Below are positions 1 through 8,283 of a stretch of 64,000 nucleotides of DNA, piece after piece (within the stretch, counting starts at the first letter, position 1; the number at the start of each line of letters is the position of its first letter). A program made the translations under genes and the position numbers. Origin of the DNA: CAVUBL01 sp963739795 (GTDB lineage: Bacteria > Acidobacteriota > Thermoanaerobaculia > Multivoradales > DATKCC01); assembly GCA_963739795.1 (NCBI GenBank), contig CAVUBL010000018.1, positions 1 through 64,000 of the forward strand. Reading direction: 5' to 3'. Under the pieces are notes generated by a model. It was not told where the DNA came from. It saw only the letters and a list, made by a program, of their open reading frames with translations, and did no database searches.

Positions 1-124
1 CCTCCTGGAACGCCTCCTCGGCGGCGTCGAGGTCGCCGAAGTAGCGGAGCAGCGCGGCCATGCCCCGGGCCCGCGCCCCGCGCAGGGCCAGGTCGAGCCA
101 GCCGTCGTCGACGACGTCGCTCAC
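1..124 (-). CDS. ECF-type RNA polymerase sigma factor, N-terminus only (runs off contig)
   Basis: Only about 41 N-terminal codons are present. Reading on the minus strand from a GTG at 124, the peptide passes through ALLRYFGDLDAAEEAFQEA, which matches the region-2 start of the SigJ/DUF6596-type ECF sigma factors (usually D-AEEA-QEAF). The gene starts four bases after the stop of a YCII-domain gene; the YCII plus ECF sigma pair is a very common bacterial operon. The rest lies outside the window, so promoter specificity and the C-terminal domain cannot be judged. It is in the frameshift-prone left end of the contig. Confidence 0.7.
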   Translation of the reverse strand, partial: MSDVVDDGWLDLALRGARARGMAALLRYFGDLDAAEEAFQE

Positions 125-128
125 GTGG

Positions 129-492
129 TCACGCCCGGCACCCGGACAGGCGGAGCGGCCGGACCTCGAACGCGCCCGCCCAGCTGCTCGCCCGGGCCAG
201 GTCCTTGCCCGCCGCGATCGCCTGCTCGAGCGAGTCGCACTCGACGATGAAGAACCCGAGCAGGGCCTCCTTGGTCTCGGCGAACGGGCCGTCGAGCACG
301 ATCGGCTCGGCGCCCTTGCGGATCGTCGTCGCCGCGGTGGTCGGCATCGAGGCGCGCGACCGGGCCGAGCCGGCCCTCGGCGGCGAGCCCGTCGGCGACC
401 GCGTTGAGCCGGGCGACCGCGGCCTCGTCCTGCTCCCGGGACCAGGCGCAGACCGCGTCCTCGGAGTCGTAGCAGAGGATGGCGTAGTGCAT
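129..492 (-). pseudogene. YCII-related domain protein, frameshifted
   Basis: The reading frame starts at the ATG at 492 (peptide MHYAILCYDSEDAVCAW), preceded by a GGAAGAG ribosome binding site, and continues to about position 349. There the frame must change by one base to continue as MPTTAATTIRKG...VLDGPFAETKEALLGFFIVE...WAGAFEVRPL and end at 129. Together the halves give a normal-length (~120 aa) YCII/DGPF domain, a small ferredoxin-like fold whose reaction is mostly unknown. The DGPFAETKE motif is diagnostic. It is followed after four bases by an ECF sigma factor, its usual operon partner. The single-base shift may be a sequencing error rather than a real lesion, as neighbouring genes also carry shifts. 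Confidence 0.75.
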
Positions 493-538
493 CGGGTGCT
501 CTTCCATGAAGGAGATCCGCGGTGCCGGCGCGCGGCGC

Positions 539-1015
539 TCAGGCGTCGCCGTCGGCGGCCCCCTGGAGCGCGGCGATGTCGAGCTTGGCCATCCCGAGCA
601 TCGCGCGCATGGCGCGGCCGGCCCGCGCCGGGTCGGGATCGCCGAGCAGCTCGCCGAGGACGCGCAGGATGATCTGCCAGGCCACGCCGAGCCGGTCCTG
701 CAGCCAGCCGCACCGGTCGGTCGCGCCGCCCTCAGACAGCTTCTCCCACAACTCTTCGACCTCGGCCTGGGTCTCGCAGCTGACGAACAGCGAGGTGCGA
801 GCGAGAACGTGAACGTGGGGCCGCCGTTGAGCGCGATGAACTCCTGGCCTTCGATTCTCGAAGGTCTGGGACACCACCGAGCCCCTGGGCCCCGGCCCGG
901 CCTCGCCGTGGCGCGAGGTGCTGAGGAATCGGGAGTTCTTGAACAGGGAGGTGTACAGGGCCACCGCTTCTTCGGCCTGGTCGTCGTAGGTGAGGAAGGT
1001 CGTATTCTTCTGCAT
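539..1015 (-). pseudogene. VOC / PhnB-like (3-demethylubiquinone methyltransferase-type) glyoxalase-fold protein, frameshifted
   Basis: The start is the ATG at 1015 (MQKNTTFLTYDDQAEEAV). The N-terminal beta-alpha-beta half and the C-terminal half (LFVSCETQAEVEELWEKL, then GWLQDRLGVAWQII and MLGMAKLDIAAL) are in one frame. The middle reads correctly only in another: between about 800 and 860 the expected GQEFIALNGGPTF strand lies in a shifted frame. Two compensating indels are therefore present. The family is the PhnB-like branch of vicinal-oxygen-chelate proteins, of mostly unknown function. Final residues MRAMLGMAKLDIAALQ are typical of the family. Length (~158 aa) is normal. Confidence 0.75.
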
Positions 1016-1160
1016 GGTTGGTGCTCCGATGGTAGCGAACATCAGGACGACGATCTGCGCCCGCCGGCTCCGACACCGCGGCGACGTTTCTTCGAAAATC
1101 GTGCGCGGGGGTGTCAATGGGCGCCGTCCGGTTCGTCCTCGGGGGACAAAGGAGACCAGG

Positions 1161-1934
1161 ATGAATGATCGCAAGTTGCTCCCCGGCAAGTTCGTGTGGT
1201 TCGAGCTCGTCACCGGCGCCGCCGCCCGGGCCCAGGCCTTCTACGGCGAGGTCCTGGGCTGGAAGACCCTGTCGTTCCCGATGCCCGGCGGTGCCGACAA
1301 GATGATCTGGACCGGCGACACCCCCGACACCATGATCGGCGGCTACTCGACCTGCGACCGGTCCGGCCCGTCGTCCTGGATCTCGGCGGTCTCGGTCGAC
1401 GACGTCGACGGGGCCGCGGCCCGGGCCGTCGCCGCCGGCGGCCGGATCGTCGAGGCGGCCCACGACATCCCCGGCGTCGGCCGCCGGGTCCGCGTCGCCG
1501 ATCCCAGGGCGCCGAGCTCTACCTGTTCCGCAGCGCCACCGGCGACCCGCCCGACGCCGACGCGCCGCTCGGCGGCTGGTGCTGGAACGAGCTGCACACG
1601 ACCGACCCGGCCGCCGCGGTCGCGTTCTACGAGCAGGTCGTCGGGTTCGGCCACGCCGCGCACGACATGGGGCCGGGCGGCACCTACCACATCCTGTCGG
1701 CATCCGGTGCCGACCGCGGCGGCGTGACCCATCACCTCGCGCCGGGCGTGGCGCCGCACTGGCTGCCCTACGTCCACGTCGACGACGCCGATCAGGCGAT
1801 CGCGGGGCCCGCACCCACGGCGGGACGATCCCGGTGGGCTGCGAGGACATCCCGGGATCGGCGGTTCGGCGTGATCTGAGGACCCGACCGGCGGGGTGCT
1901 CGCCGTGCTCGAGCCGCTTCCGCGCCAGGGGTAG
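1161..1934 (+). pseudogene. VOC family (glyoxalase/bleomycin-resistance-type) two-domain protein, frameshifted
   Basis: It starts at the ATG at 1161 with a GGAGACC site upstream. The first domain reads LPGKFVWFELVTGAAARAQ... and resembles tandem glyoxalase proteins of the CFP32/hydroxylase type. Near 1505 the frame shifts, and the second domain (GGWCWNELHTTDPAAAVAFY...) continues in another frame. Further shifts are needed near 1803 (THGGTIPVG) and 1860 (RFGVI...DPTGAVLAVLEPLP) to reach the natural end LEPLPRQG at 1934. Assembled, it is about 255 aa with two VOC domains. Function beyond the fold cannot be assigned. At least three indels in one gene argue for poor base quality in this part of the contig. 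Confidence 0.7.
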
Positions 1935-1968
1935 GCGACCGCGGGCGCGGCGGTGCCCCTCGGGCGCG

Positions 1969-2424
1969 ATGCGCCGCGCCCGCGCCACCCTGCCGACGGC
2001 GACGTTCCGCGGGCTGGTCCACAGCCGCGACCTCATCCACGCCCGCTGGGACCAGGCCCGCCGGTCGCCGACCTCGCCCGCGAGGCCGGCCTGTCGCCCT
2101 CCACTACATCCGCGCGTTCGAGCGCGCGTTCGGAGCGACCCCGCGCCGCTACCAGGTGCGGCTCCGGCTGGCCCGGGCCAAGGACCTGCTCCGGCGCGGG
2201 GCGTCGGCGACCGAGGCCTGCTTCGGTACCGGGTTCTCCAGCCTGGGGTCGTGGTCGACCCTGTTCACCCGCCAGGTCGGGCAGAGCCCGGGCGCGTTCC
2301 GCCGCGACGTGGCGCGCCTGGTCCAGGTGCCGTGCGCGTTCCGCGGGTCCAGGCGCCGCTGTGCTTCCTCCGGCACTTCGCGGGCACCGCAGTTTCCGAG
2401 AAGCGCGCGGCGGCCGGCCTCTGA
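1969..2424 (+). pseudogene. AraC-family transcriptional regulator, frameshifted
   Basis: The N-terminus (from the ATG at 1969) reads FRGLVHSRDLIHARWDQ. The frame must then change near 2058 and again near 2098 to read VADLAREAGLSP then HYIRAFERAFGATPRRYQ, the two helix-turn-helix motifs of an AraC DNA-binding domain, followed by LRLARAKDLL and ACFGTGFSSLGSWSTLFTRQVGQSPGAFRR. A last shift near 2345 gives the C-terminus ending in KRAAAGL at 2424. No effector domain is visible, so this is a short AraC protein of about 150 aa. It lies directly upstream of a VOC gene, a frequent pairing in which the regulator controls its neighbour. Confidence 0.75.
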
Positions 2425-2453
2425 TACGCCTTGCGGCAACCAAAGGAGCCACG

Positions 2454-2858
2454 ATGATCTAGCGCATCGGCGTGATGAGCGTGTACGTGCTCGACCAGGA
2501 GCGCGCCAAGGAGTTCTATACCGAGAAGCTCGGCTTCGAGGTCCACACCGACGTCATCATGGGCAGCTTCCGCTGGCTGACGGTGCAGCCCAAGGGCCAG
2601 CCCGACCTCGAGATCGCGCTGATGCCGTGCCCCGGCGGCATGCTCGACGCCGACCGCGCGGCCACGCTCCGCGCCCTGGTCGAGGCCGGCACGTTCGGGT
2701 TCGGCGCGTTCCGCACCGACGACTGCCGCGCGACCTACGAGGAGCTGAAGGCGCGCGGCGTCACGTTCCGGGGCCCGCCCGAGGAGCGGCCCTACGGCAT
2801 CGAGGCCGTGATCCAGGACGATTCGGGCAACTGGTTCGCGCTCGTGCAAGAGAAGTGA
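2454..2858 (+). pseudogene. VOC family protein with in-frame UAG at codon 3
   Basis: An AAGGAG ribosome binding site lies just before the ATG at 2454, but the frame reads Met-Ile-stop (TAG at 2460) before continuing R-I-G-V-M-S-V-Y-V-L-D-Q. Homologues usually begin MI(K/Q)R, so a single base change from CAG or AAG to TAG would explain it. Translation could restart at GTG 2472 or ATG 2475, which would still give an almost complete domain of ~128 aa (MSVYVLDQERAKEFY... to NWFALVQEK). The fold is a single glyoxalase/bleomycin-resistance-like domain; the reaction is unknown. A sequencing error is as likely as a true nonsense mutation. Confidence 0.7.
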
Positions 2859-2955
2859 GCCGGTGGCCGGACCCGTGATCCGGCGCCCACGGACGGGCGG
2901 AGACCGGCGAAAGGGGGCGACGGCACGGTCGCACGTGTAGTAACACCGCGATTCA

Positions 2956-3610
2956 GTGAAGTCCGCACAGCTCCTCATCGCAGCCTTCGCCCTGTCCATG
3001 TTCGCCGCCGGGTGCGGCGACAACAGCCACCCCGGGGAACCCTGACGCGGGGCCGCCGGCCGACGCGGGCGTCGACGGCGGCGGTGGCGACGGCGGCGTG
3101 ATCGGCTGCGGCAACGGCGTGGTCGAGCCGCCCGAGCAGTGCGACGACGGCAACTTCGTCCCCGGCGACGGGTGCGAGCCCGACTGCACCAAGACGGTCG
3201 CCAAGGAGATCCAGTGCGAGACCCTCCCCGCGCTGTCGTCGGGCGTGCGCGAGGTGACCGCGGGCGGGGCCAGCCAGCTCATCAAGGGCGACATCCTGAC
3301 CCCCGGCAAGATCTACCGCGGCGGCCAGGTCGCGGTCGACGCGACCGGCACGATCGCCTGCGTCGGGTGCGACTGCGCCGGCACCGTGCCCGGCGCGACC
3401 GTGATCACCTGTCCCAAGGGCGCGGTGTCGCCGGGCCTCATCAACGACCACGATCACATCACGTACACCCAGGACTCGCCGTACACCGACACCGGCGAGC
3501 GCTACGAGCAGCGCCACGACTGGCGCAAGGGCCTGCACGGCCACACGAAGACGCTCGACCGGGACGAAGAGAGAGTCGCCGAGGCCGAGCTCCTCCTCGC
3601 CCTCACGTGA
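2956..3610 (+). pseudogene. DUF4215 / amidohydrolase-type lipoprotein, frameshifted and truncated at the probable contig junction
   Basis: From a GTG at 2956 the peptide begins with a lipoprotein signal ending MFAAGC. One indel near 3041 is needed to join the D/G-rich linker and the cysteine-rich Myxococcus-type DUF4215 repeat (GNGVVEPPEQCDDGN, GDGCEPDC). It then enters the N-terminal beta-sandwich of a metal-dependent amidohydrolase (SPGLINDHDHITYTQ, in which H-x-H would be metal ligands). After GLHGHTK at about 3550 the family sequence stops abruptly and a short unrelated tail runs to a stop at 3608. The architecture is characteristic of Myxococcota such as Haliangium relatives. The loss of the whole catalytic barrel at this point marks the place where two unrelated sequences appear joined. 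Confidence 0.65.
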
Positions 3611-3878
3611 CGGTAGGAAGCGCGAACAGGCCCAGGAAGGTGCCGGGCGGCGGCGTCCCCGTCCCCCCGGCAACGCGCCGCGAAGCGGTGTGGTCGGGAG
3701 GGAAGGGGATCGAGGGGATGGGGAGCGACCCGGAGGATCTCTACGGAGATGGCGGAGATGAAGGCCCGGGCCGGTGAAGTATCGCCGAGTCGGTGGCCGT
3801 GGGAGGGAAAACCCAGGCCCGAGACGGCACGCTCAGAGCGGTGTGCTCGCCGAGTGTCGGCGGAGGCTACAATTCTTA
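3611..3878. repeat. Intergenic region with palindromic repeat shared with 54.2 kb
   Basis: No gene is visible. Around 3670-3720 a hairpin-forming segment (GCTTCGC-type loop flanked by CCGACCA / GGTCGG arms) is followed by the 18-mer GGGAAGGGGATCGAGGGG. The same 18-mer, again next to a TTCG-loop hairpin with a CCGACCA arm, occurs at 54,180-54,256. This looks like a small intergenic palindromic repeat family. Because the partner copy lies deep in the main contig, this stretch belongs to the main genome and not to the foreign left end. Confidence 0.5.
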
Positions 3879-3965
3879 TGGTGCGAAAGGGGGGACTCGA
3901 ACCCCCACCCCGTTGCCGGGACAAGGTCCTGAACCTTGCGCGTCTACCAATTCCGCCACTTTCGC
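3879..3965 (-). tRNA. tRNA-Leu (anticodon CAG), CCA encoded
   Basis: Read on the minus strand, a 7-bp acceptor stem GCGAAAG/CTTTCGC encloses a D-arm with the class-II GGTAGACGC element. The anticodon arm is CAAGG-TTCAGGA-CCTTG (anticodon CAG), followed by a long variable arm (CCCGGCAACGGGG) and a T-arm with GGTTCGAGTCC. Discriminator A is followed by an encoded CCA. Length 87 nt is normal for tRNA-Leu. It is transcribed away from rnr, whose start codon lies inside this tRNA's promoter. Confidence 0.96.
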
Positions 3966-3976
3966 GACGCGGGCAG

Positions 3977-4006
3977 ATTGTAAGGGAGCGATGACGAACG
4001 TGTCAA
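3977..4006 (-). promoter_or_regulatory. Sigma-70 promoter of tRNA-Leu, overlapping the rnr start
   Basis: On the minus strand TTGACA (4001-4006) and TACAAT (3977-3982) are separated by 18 bases and end 11 bases before the tRNA 5' end. This is a near-consensus stable-RNA promoter. The rnr ATG at 3991 on the opposite strand falls inside the spacer. Confidence 0.8.
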
Positions 4007-6303
4007 TCGAACGACCGGGTGCCGAGGCGCACCTGCGCGAAGAAGTCTATCGACAGCTCGAGGCCGCCGGACGGCGCGGTCTGGAGCTCGAACAGGTACG
4101 GGCGCCGGAGGGCCTCGACGTGCCCCCGGAGACGCTCCGTCGGGCCCTGGCCGAGCTGGAAGCAGCCGGCCGGGCGGCGGAGTGGTCACGGCGCTGGTAC
4201 GCCCTGCGCTTCACCGACATGGTGGCCGGCAGGGTCAAGCGCCTCGAAGGGGGCGACGCCCTCATCCTCACCGGCCGCGGTGGGGAAGCAGGCTACTTCA
4301 CGCCGCGCAAGCTGGCCAAGGGCTCCATGGACGGGGACCTGGTCCTGGTGCGGCCCCAGAAGGCTGCGGCCGGCAAGAGCCGCCGCGGCCGGACGGGCGA
4401 CCGCCTGCCGGAGGCGACGGTGGTCAAGGTGGTCCGGCGCCGCCACCAGGAGGTGGTGGGAACGGTCGAGGTGGACGACGACGGCCGGCGCTGGCTGCTT
4501 CCCTTCGATTCCAAGGCGGACTTCGATCTCGAGGTGGTGGAGGGGGAGGAGGTGCCGGAGGGCGTCTACGTGGTCGTCGAGGTCGATCCGCCGCGGCCGG
4601 GAGGCGGCCACCCGAGGGGGCGGATCGTCGAAGTCCTGGGCGATCCCGAGGCGCCCGGCGTCGACGTGGAGGTGGTGCTGCGCCACTACGGGATCCCCGA
4701 CGCCTTCCCGGACGAGGTCCTTCGGGCCGCCGCCGCGCTGCCCGAGGATCCGAAGCCCGCGGACTGGGCCGGTCGCGAAGACCTCCGTTCCACCCTGCTG
4801 GTGACCATCGACGGCGCCACCGCCCGGGACTTCGACGACGCGGTCTCCCTCGAGCGCGTGCGCGGGAAAGGCGGAGGGGACCTCTTCCGCCTCGGTGTCC
4901 ACATCGCCGACGTCGCCCACTACGTGGCCGAGGGCTCGGCCCTCGACCTCGAGGCCTATCGCCGGGGCACCAGCGTCTACTACCCGGACCGCGCCGTTCC
5001 CATGCTCCCGGAGCGCCTGTCGAACGGCCTGTGCTCCCTGCGGCCCGAAGTGCCCCGCCTGGCTTTGTCGGTCTTCCTCGACGTGGACGGCGAGGGCGAG
5101 GTCCGGGCCCGACGCTTCGCCCAGACCGTCATCCGGAGCTCGCGGCGCATGACCTACGACGAGGTGCGCCGCCTGCTCGAGGAGCCCCGCGGCGGGGACG
5201 AGGCCGCCTACGGCCCGATCCTCCCCATGCTGCGGGAGATGGAGAAGCTGATGCGCGTGCTCCTCGCCGCCCGGATCCGCCGGGGGTCCATCGACTTCGA
5301 CCTGCCCGAGGGCGACGTGATCCTGGACACCGACGGCCAGACGGTGGGCATCAAGCCGGGGGAGCGCCACGTCGCCCACCGGATCATCGAGGAGCTGATG
5401 ATCGCGGCCAACGAAGCGGTGGCCTTCGAGCTGGCGAGCCACGAGCTGCCGGCCCTCTACCGGGTCCACGACGCGCCGAGCCGTAGCGACCTGGAAGAGC
5501 TCAAGGAGACTCTCCAGGCCGTGGGCGTGCGCCTCAAGGGGGACCTGGAGAATCTCCATCCGAGCGCCCTCCAGGAGGTGCTCTCCCGGGTGGCGGGCAC
5601 GCCGGAGGAGCCCTTCGTCTCGGCGCTCGTCCTGCGCACCATGCAGCGCGCGATCTACCTGCCCGAGTGCCGCGGCCACTACGCCCTGGCGTCGCGCTAC
5701 TACACCCACTTCACCTCGCCGATCCGGCGTTACCCCGATCTGGTCGTCCACCGCGCCCTGAAAGCCCTCGCCGCCGGTCGCGAGAGGGGGGGCGAGGCGG
5801 AGCGGCGCCTCGCCGAGCTCATGCCCGGCATCGGCGAGCACGCGAGCTTCACCGAGCGCCGGGCCGAGCAGTCCGAGCGCGAGCTTCTCCAGTGGAAGAA
5901 GGTCCGCTTCCTGGCCCAGCGGGTCGGGGAGACCTTCCAGGGCCGGATCACCGGCGTCCAGCCGTTCGGCCTGTTCGTCCAGCTCGACGGCCTCTACGTG
6001 GACGGCCTGGTGCCGATCCGTCTCCTCGAGGACGACTACTACGTCTTCGAGCCGGCGAGCCACCGCCTGGTGGGGTCAGACACGGGGCGGGTCTTTCAGC
6101 TCGCGGACCCCATCGAGGTGCGCCTGGTCGGAGCCTCGATGCGCCACCGGGGTCTCGACCTGGTGCCCGCCCACCTCCACGATCCACACCGGGAGAGCGG
6201 CTCCGGGCGCCGCGGCGCGGGTGATAGAAGCCGCGGTGGCACCCGGGAACGCGGTCCGGCGCGGGGCCCTGCCCGGGGTAGGCGGCGGGGCCGAACGGGG
6301 TGA
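3991..6303 (+). CDS. rnr: Ribonuclease R
   Basis: A 770-aa RNase II/R-family 3'-5' exoribonuclease that degrades structured RNA, rRNA and defective tRNA in the cytoplasm. The start is the ATG at 3991, behind TAAGGGAGCG; the same frame stays open further upstream, but only through the tRNA gene. An N-terminal winged-helix/OB cold-shock region (about residues 70-240) precedes the RNB catalytic domain with the signature TARDFDDAVSL near residue 275 (Asp residues bind Mg2+), then YTHFTSPIRRYPDL near 570. An S1 domain (FQGRITGVQPFGLFVQL, from ~645) and a basic Arg/Gly-rich tail (~735-770) follow. The S1 plus basic tail favours RNase R over RNase II. The stop overlaps a possible GTG start of the next gene. 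Confidence 0.95.
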   Translation: MTNVSIERPGAEAHLREEVYRQLEAAGRRGLELEQVRAPEGLDVPPETLRRALAELEAAGRAAEWSRRWYALRFTDMVAGRVKRLEGGDALILTGRGGEAGYFTPRKLAKGSMDGDLVLVRPQKAAAGKSRRGRTGDRLPEATVVKVVRRRHQEVVGTVEVDDDGRRWLLPFDSKADFDLEVVEGEEVPEGVYVVVEVDPPRPGGGHPRGRIVEVLGDPEAPGVDVEVVLRHYGIPDAFPDEVLRAAAALPEDPKPADWAGREDLRSTLLVTIDGATARDFDDAVSLERVRGKGGGDLFRLGVHIADVAHYVAEGSALDLEAYRRGTSVYYPDRAVPMLPERLSNGLCSLRPEVPRLALSVFLDVDGEGEVRARRFAQTVIRSSRRMTYDEVRRLLEEPRGGDEAAYGPILPMLREMEKLMRVLLAARIRRGSIDFDLPEGDVILDTDGQTVGIKPGERHVAHRIIEELMIAANEAVAFELASHELPALYRVHDAPSRSDLEELKETLQAVGVRLKGDLENLHPSALQEVLSRVAGTPEEPFVSALVLRTMQRAIYLPECRGHYALASRYYTHFTSPIRRYPDLVVHRALKALAAGRERGGEAERRLAELMPGIGEHASFTERRAEQSERELLQWKKVRFLAQRVGETFQGRITGVQPFGLFVQLDGLYVDGLVPIRLLEDDYYVFEPASHRLVGSDTGRVFQLADPIEVRLVGASMRHRGLDLVPAHLHDPHRESGSGRRGAGDRSRGGTRERGPARGPARGRRRGRTG

Positions 6304-6326
6304 GCCGGGTGGTAGAGTCCCTGTTC

Positions 6327-6821
6327 ATGCGGGCCCTTCCTCGCGCCGTCGCCGCCCTCGGCCTCGCCCTCTTCGGCGTGGTCGCCCTGGGGGGCCTCGC
6401 CGGCTGCAAACCCTCCGAGCAGAGGCAGGCCGTCGATCGCGAGGAGATCCGGTCGTTCCTCGATGCGTATCTGCCCAAGCTCGCCGAGGCGTACCGCACC
6501 GGCGACACGGACCCCCTGGCGCCCTACGCGGCGGCCAAGGAGCGTGCGGCGATCGAGAAGCGCGTCCTGGATCTCGCCAAGACCGGCGAGGTGCTGGCGC
6601 CGCAGCTCAAGAGCTTCGAGATCGAGAACGTGACCGTGTGGAGCGTGGTCAACGCCTATGTGACCACCCTCGAGGTCTGGGACATCCGCACCTACGCCGC
6701 CGGCAGCGACAACGTGTTGCGCCAGGCTCTCGGCCAGCGCAACCGGGTCAAGTACCAGCTCCGCCGGGAGAACGGCCGGTGGCGGGTCTTCTGGCGCCAG
6801 CTCGAGAAGACTTACGAGTGA
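6327..6821 (+). CDS. Small lipoprotein with NTF2/IMS-like fold
   Basis: A 164-aa protein starting at the ATG at 6327 with a classical lipoprotein signal: Arg residues, a 15-residue hydrophobic stretch and the lipobox LAGC at residues 24-27. The mature part begins with a helical EEIRSFLDAYLPKLAEAYRTGD segment and ends with strands of the type VKYQLRRENGRWRVFWRQLE. This resembles the IMS/DUF4101 or NTF2-like scaffold; I do not recognise a named family with certainty. A GTG at 6300, overlapping the rnr stop by four bases, would add nine residues and is an alternative start. It sits tightly between rnr and der, so cotranscription is likely. Confidence 0.7.
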   Translation: MRALPRAVAALGLALFGVVALGGLAGCKPSEQRQAVDREEIRSFLDAYLPKLAEAYRTGDTDPLAPYAAAKERAAIEKRVLDLAKTGEVLAPQLKSFEIENVTVWSVVNAYVTTLEVWDIRTYAAGSDNVLRQALGQRNRVKYQLRRENGRWRVFWRQLEKTYE

Positions 6822-6834
6822 AGGTGCCCGGGGC

Positions 6835-8157
6835 ATGCCCCTGACCCCCACGGTGGCCGTCGTCGGCCGTCCCAACGTCGGCAAGTCCACCCTCTTCAAC
6901 CGTCTCGTCGGCCGGCGCCAGGCGATCGTCAACGATCGCCCCGGCGTGACCCGCGACCGCATCACCGGCCTGGCGGAGCTCGCCGACGGCGGGCGCGTGC
7001 AGGTGATCGACACCGGCGGCCTGGTCCCCGGCGACGATCCCCTGGGTCTCGGAGAGCAGGTCGACCTGGCGGTGGCCGAGAGCGACATCCTGCTCCTGGT
7101 GCTCGACGGCCGGGACGGCCTGACCCCGGCCGACGAGGAGGTCTGGCGCCACCTGCGCCCCACCGGCAAGCCGGTGATCGCCGTGGTGAACAAGGGGGAC
7201 ACCCGCGAGGCCCGCGAGCGCTTCAACGAGTTCTACCGCCTGGGGATCGACCGGCTGATGCTGGTCTCGGCCGAGCACGGGACCGGGGTCGAGGATCTGC
7301 GCGAGGCCCTCCACCTGGCCCTGCCCGAGGTGCCGGAGGCGACCGAGAGCGAGGCCCCCGCGGTGGCGATCGTGGGCCGGCCGAACGTGGGCAAGTCCTC
7401 GCTGCTCAACAAGATCGCGGGAGCGAGCCGGGCGCTGGTCTCGCCGGTCGCCGGCACGACACGGGACCCGGTCGACACCCTGATCCGCCACGGGGACCGG
7501 GAGTACCTGCTCATCGACACCGCGGGCATCCGCCGCCGGAGCCAGGTCTCCGACGCTCCGGAGGAGCTCGCGGTCATGATGGCCCGGCGCCAGATCGAGC
7601 GCGCCCGCGTGGTGGTCCTGGTCGTGGACGCCGCCCAGGGGGTCACCTCCGGCGACCTGGCCATCGCCGGCAGCGCCTGGGACCTGGGCCGGGCGGTGGT
7701 GGTGGCGGTGAACAAGTGGGACCTCCTCGACGAGGAGGGGCGCCGCCGCCTGGACCTGAGCTGGCCGCGCCTGGACGAGCTCCTGGCGAGCCCCTCGCGG
7801 GTCAATGTCTCCGCGCTCTCGGGGCGGGCCATCGAGAAGCTCTTCCCGGCCATCGACCGGGCCCTCGAGGACTACGGCGCCCAGCTCTCGACCGGCGAGC
7901 TCAACCGGCTCCTGGAGACGGCGATCCGCCGGCGTCGGCCGCCGGCCGCCCGGGGCAAGCCGTGGCGCCTGTACTACGCCACCCAGGTCACGGCGGGGCC
8001 GCCGACGTTCATGCTCTTCTCCAACCGCGGCCTGCCCCGGGGGAACAACTACCGACGCTACCTGGAGAACCGGCTGCGCGACGCCCTCGGCCTGCCGGGC
8101 GTGCCGATCCGCCTCGTGGTTCGGGGCAAGCCGCCGCGCGGGACGCCGGAGGGATGA
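6835..8157 (+). CDS. der: Ribosome biogenesis GTPase Der (EngA)
   Basis: A 440-aa double-GTPase that acts in 50S subunit assembly. Two complete G domains in tandem carry identical P-loops GRPNVGKS (about residues 11-18 and 181-188), with G3 DTGG and DTAG, and G4 NKGD and NKWD. The C-terminal KH-like domain (KPWRLYYATQVTAGPPTFMLFSN then LENRLRDALGLPGVPIRLVVRG) binds rRNA. Length and order match the family exactly. It starts 13 bases after the preceding lipoprotein stop. Confidence 0.96.
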   Translation: MPLTPTVAVVGRPNVGKSTLFNRLVGRRQAIVNDRPGVTRDRITGLAELADGGRVQVIDTGGLVPGDDPLGLGEQVDLAVAESDILLLVLDGRDGLTPADEEVWRHLRPTGKPVIAVVNKGDTREARERFNEFYRLGIDRLMLVSAEHGTGVEDLREALHLALPEVPEATESEAPAVAIVGRPNVGKSSLLNKIAGASRALVSPVAGTTRDPVDTLIRHGDREYLLIDTAGIRRRSQVSDAPEELAVMMARRQIERARVVVLVVDAAQGVTSGDLAIAGSAWDLGRAVVVAVNKWDLLDEEGRRRLDLSWPRLDELLASPSRVNVSALSGRAIEKLFPAIDRALEDYGAQLSTGELNRLLETAIRRRRPPAARGKPWRLYYATQVTAGPPTFMLFSNRGLPRGNNYRRYLENRLRDALGLPGVPIRLVVRGKPPRGTPEG

Positions 8158-8194
8158 GCTCCGGCGGGTTCCCTCGGCGGCCTCGGGGAGCGCC

Positions 8195-8224
8195 TTGAGG
8201 GATGGACACTTCTTGCCCTATACT
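8195..8224 (+). promoter_or_regulatory. Putative sigma-70 promoter before the HU/IHF-like gene
   Basis: TTGAGG at 8195 and TATACT at 8219 are separated by 18 bases, about 60 bases before the GTG start at 8284. The -10 is good, the -35 moderate. Confidence 0.5.
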
Positions 8225-8283
8225 TCATCCTCTACTTTCACTTCAGATGACGGTGGCGTTCACCCGGACCCGCGGAGTCGCTC

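Noticed and set aside
3793..3990. N-terminal extension of RNase R
   Set aside because: The open frame continues upstream through the tRNA-Leu gene on the other strand; the ATG at 3991 has the ribosome binding site and the family-typical start.
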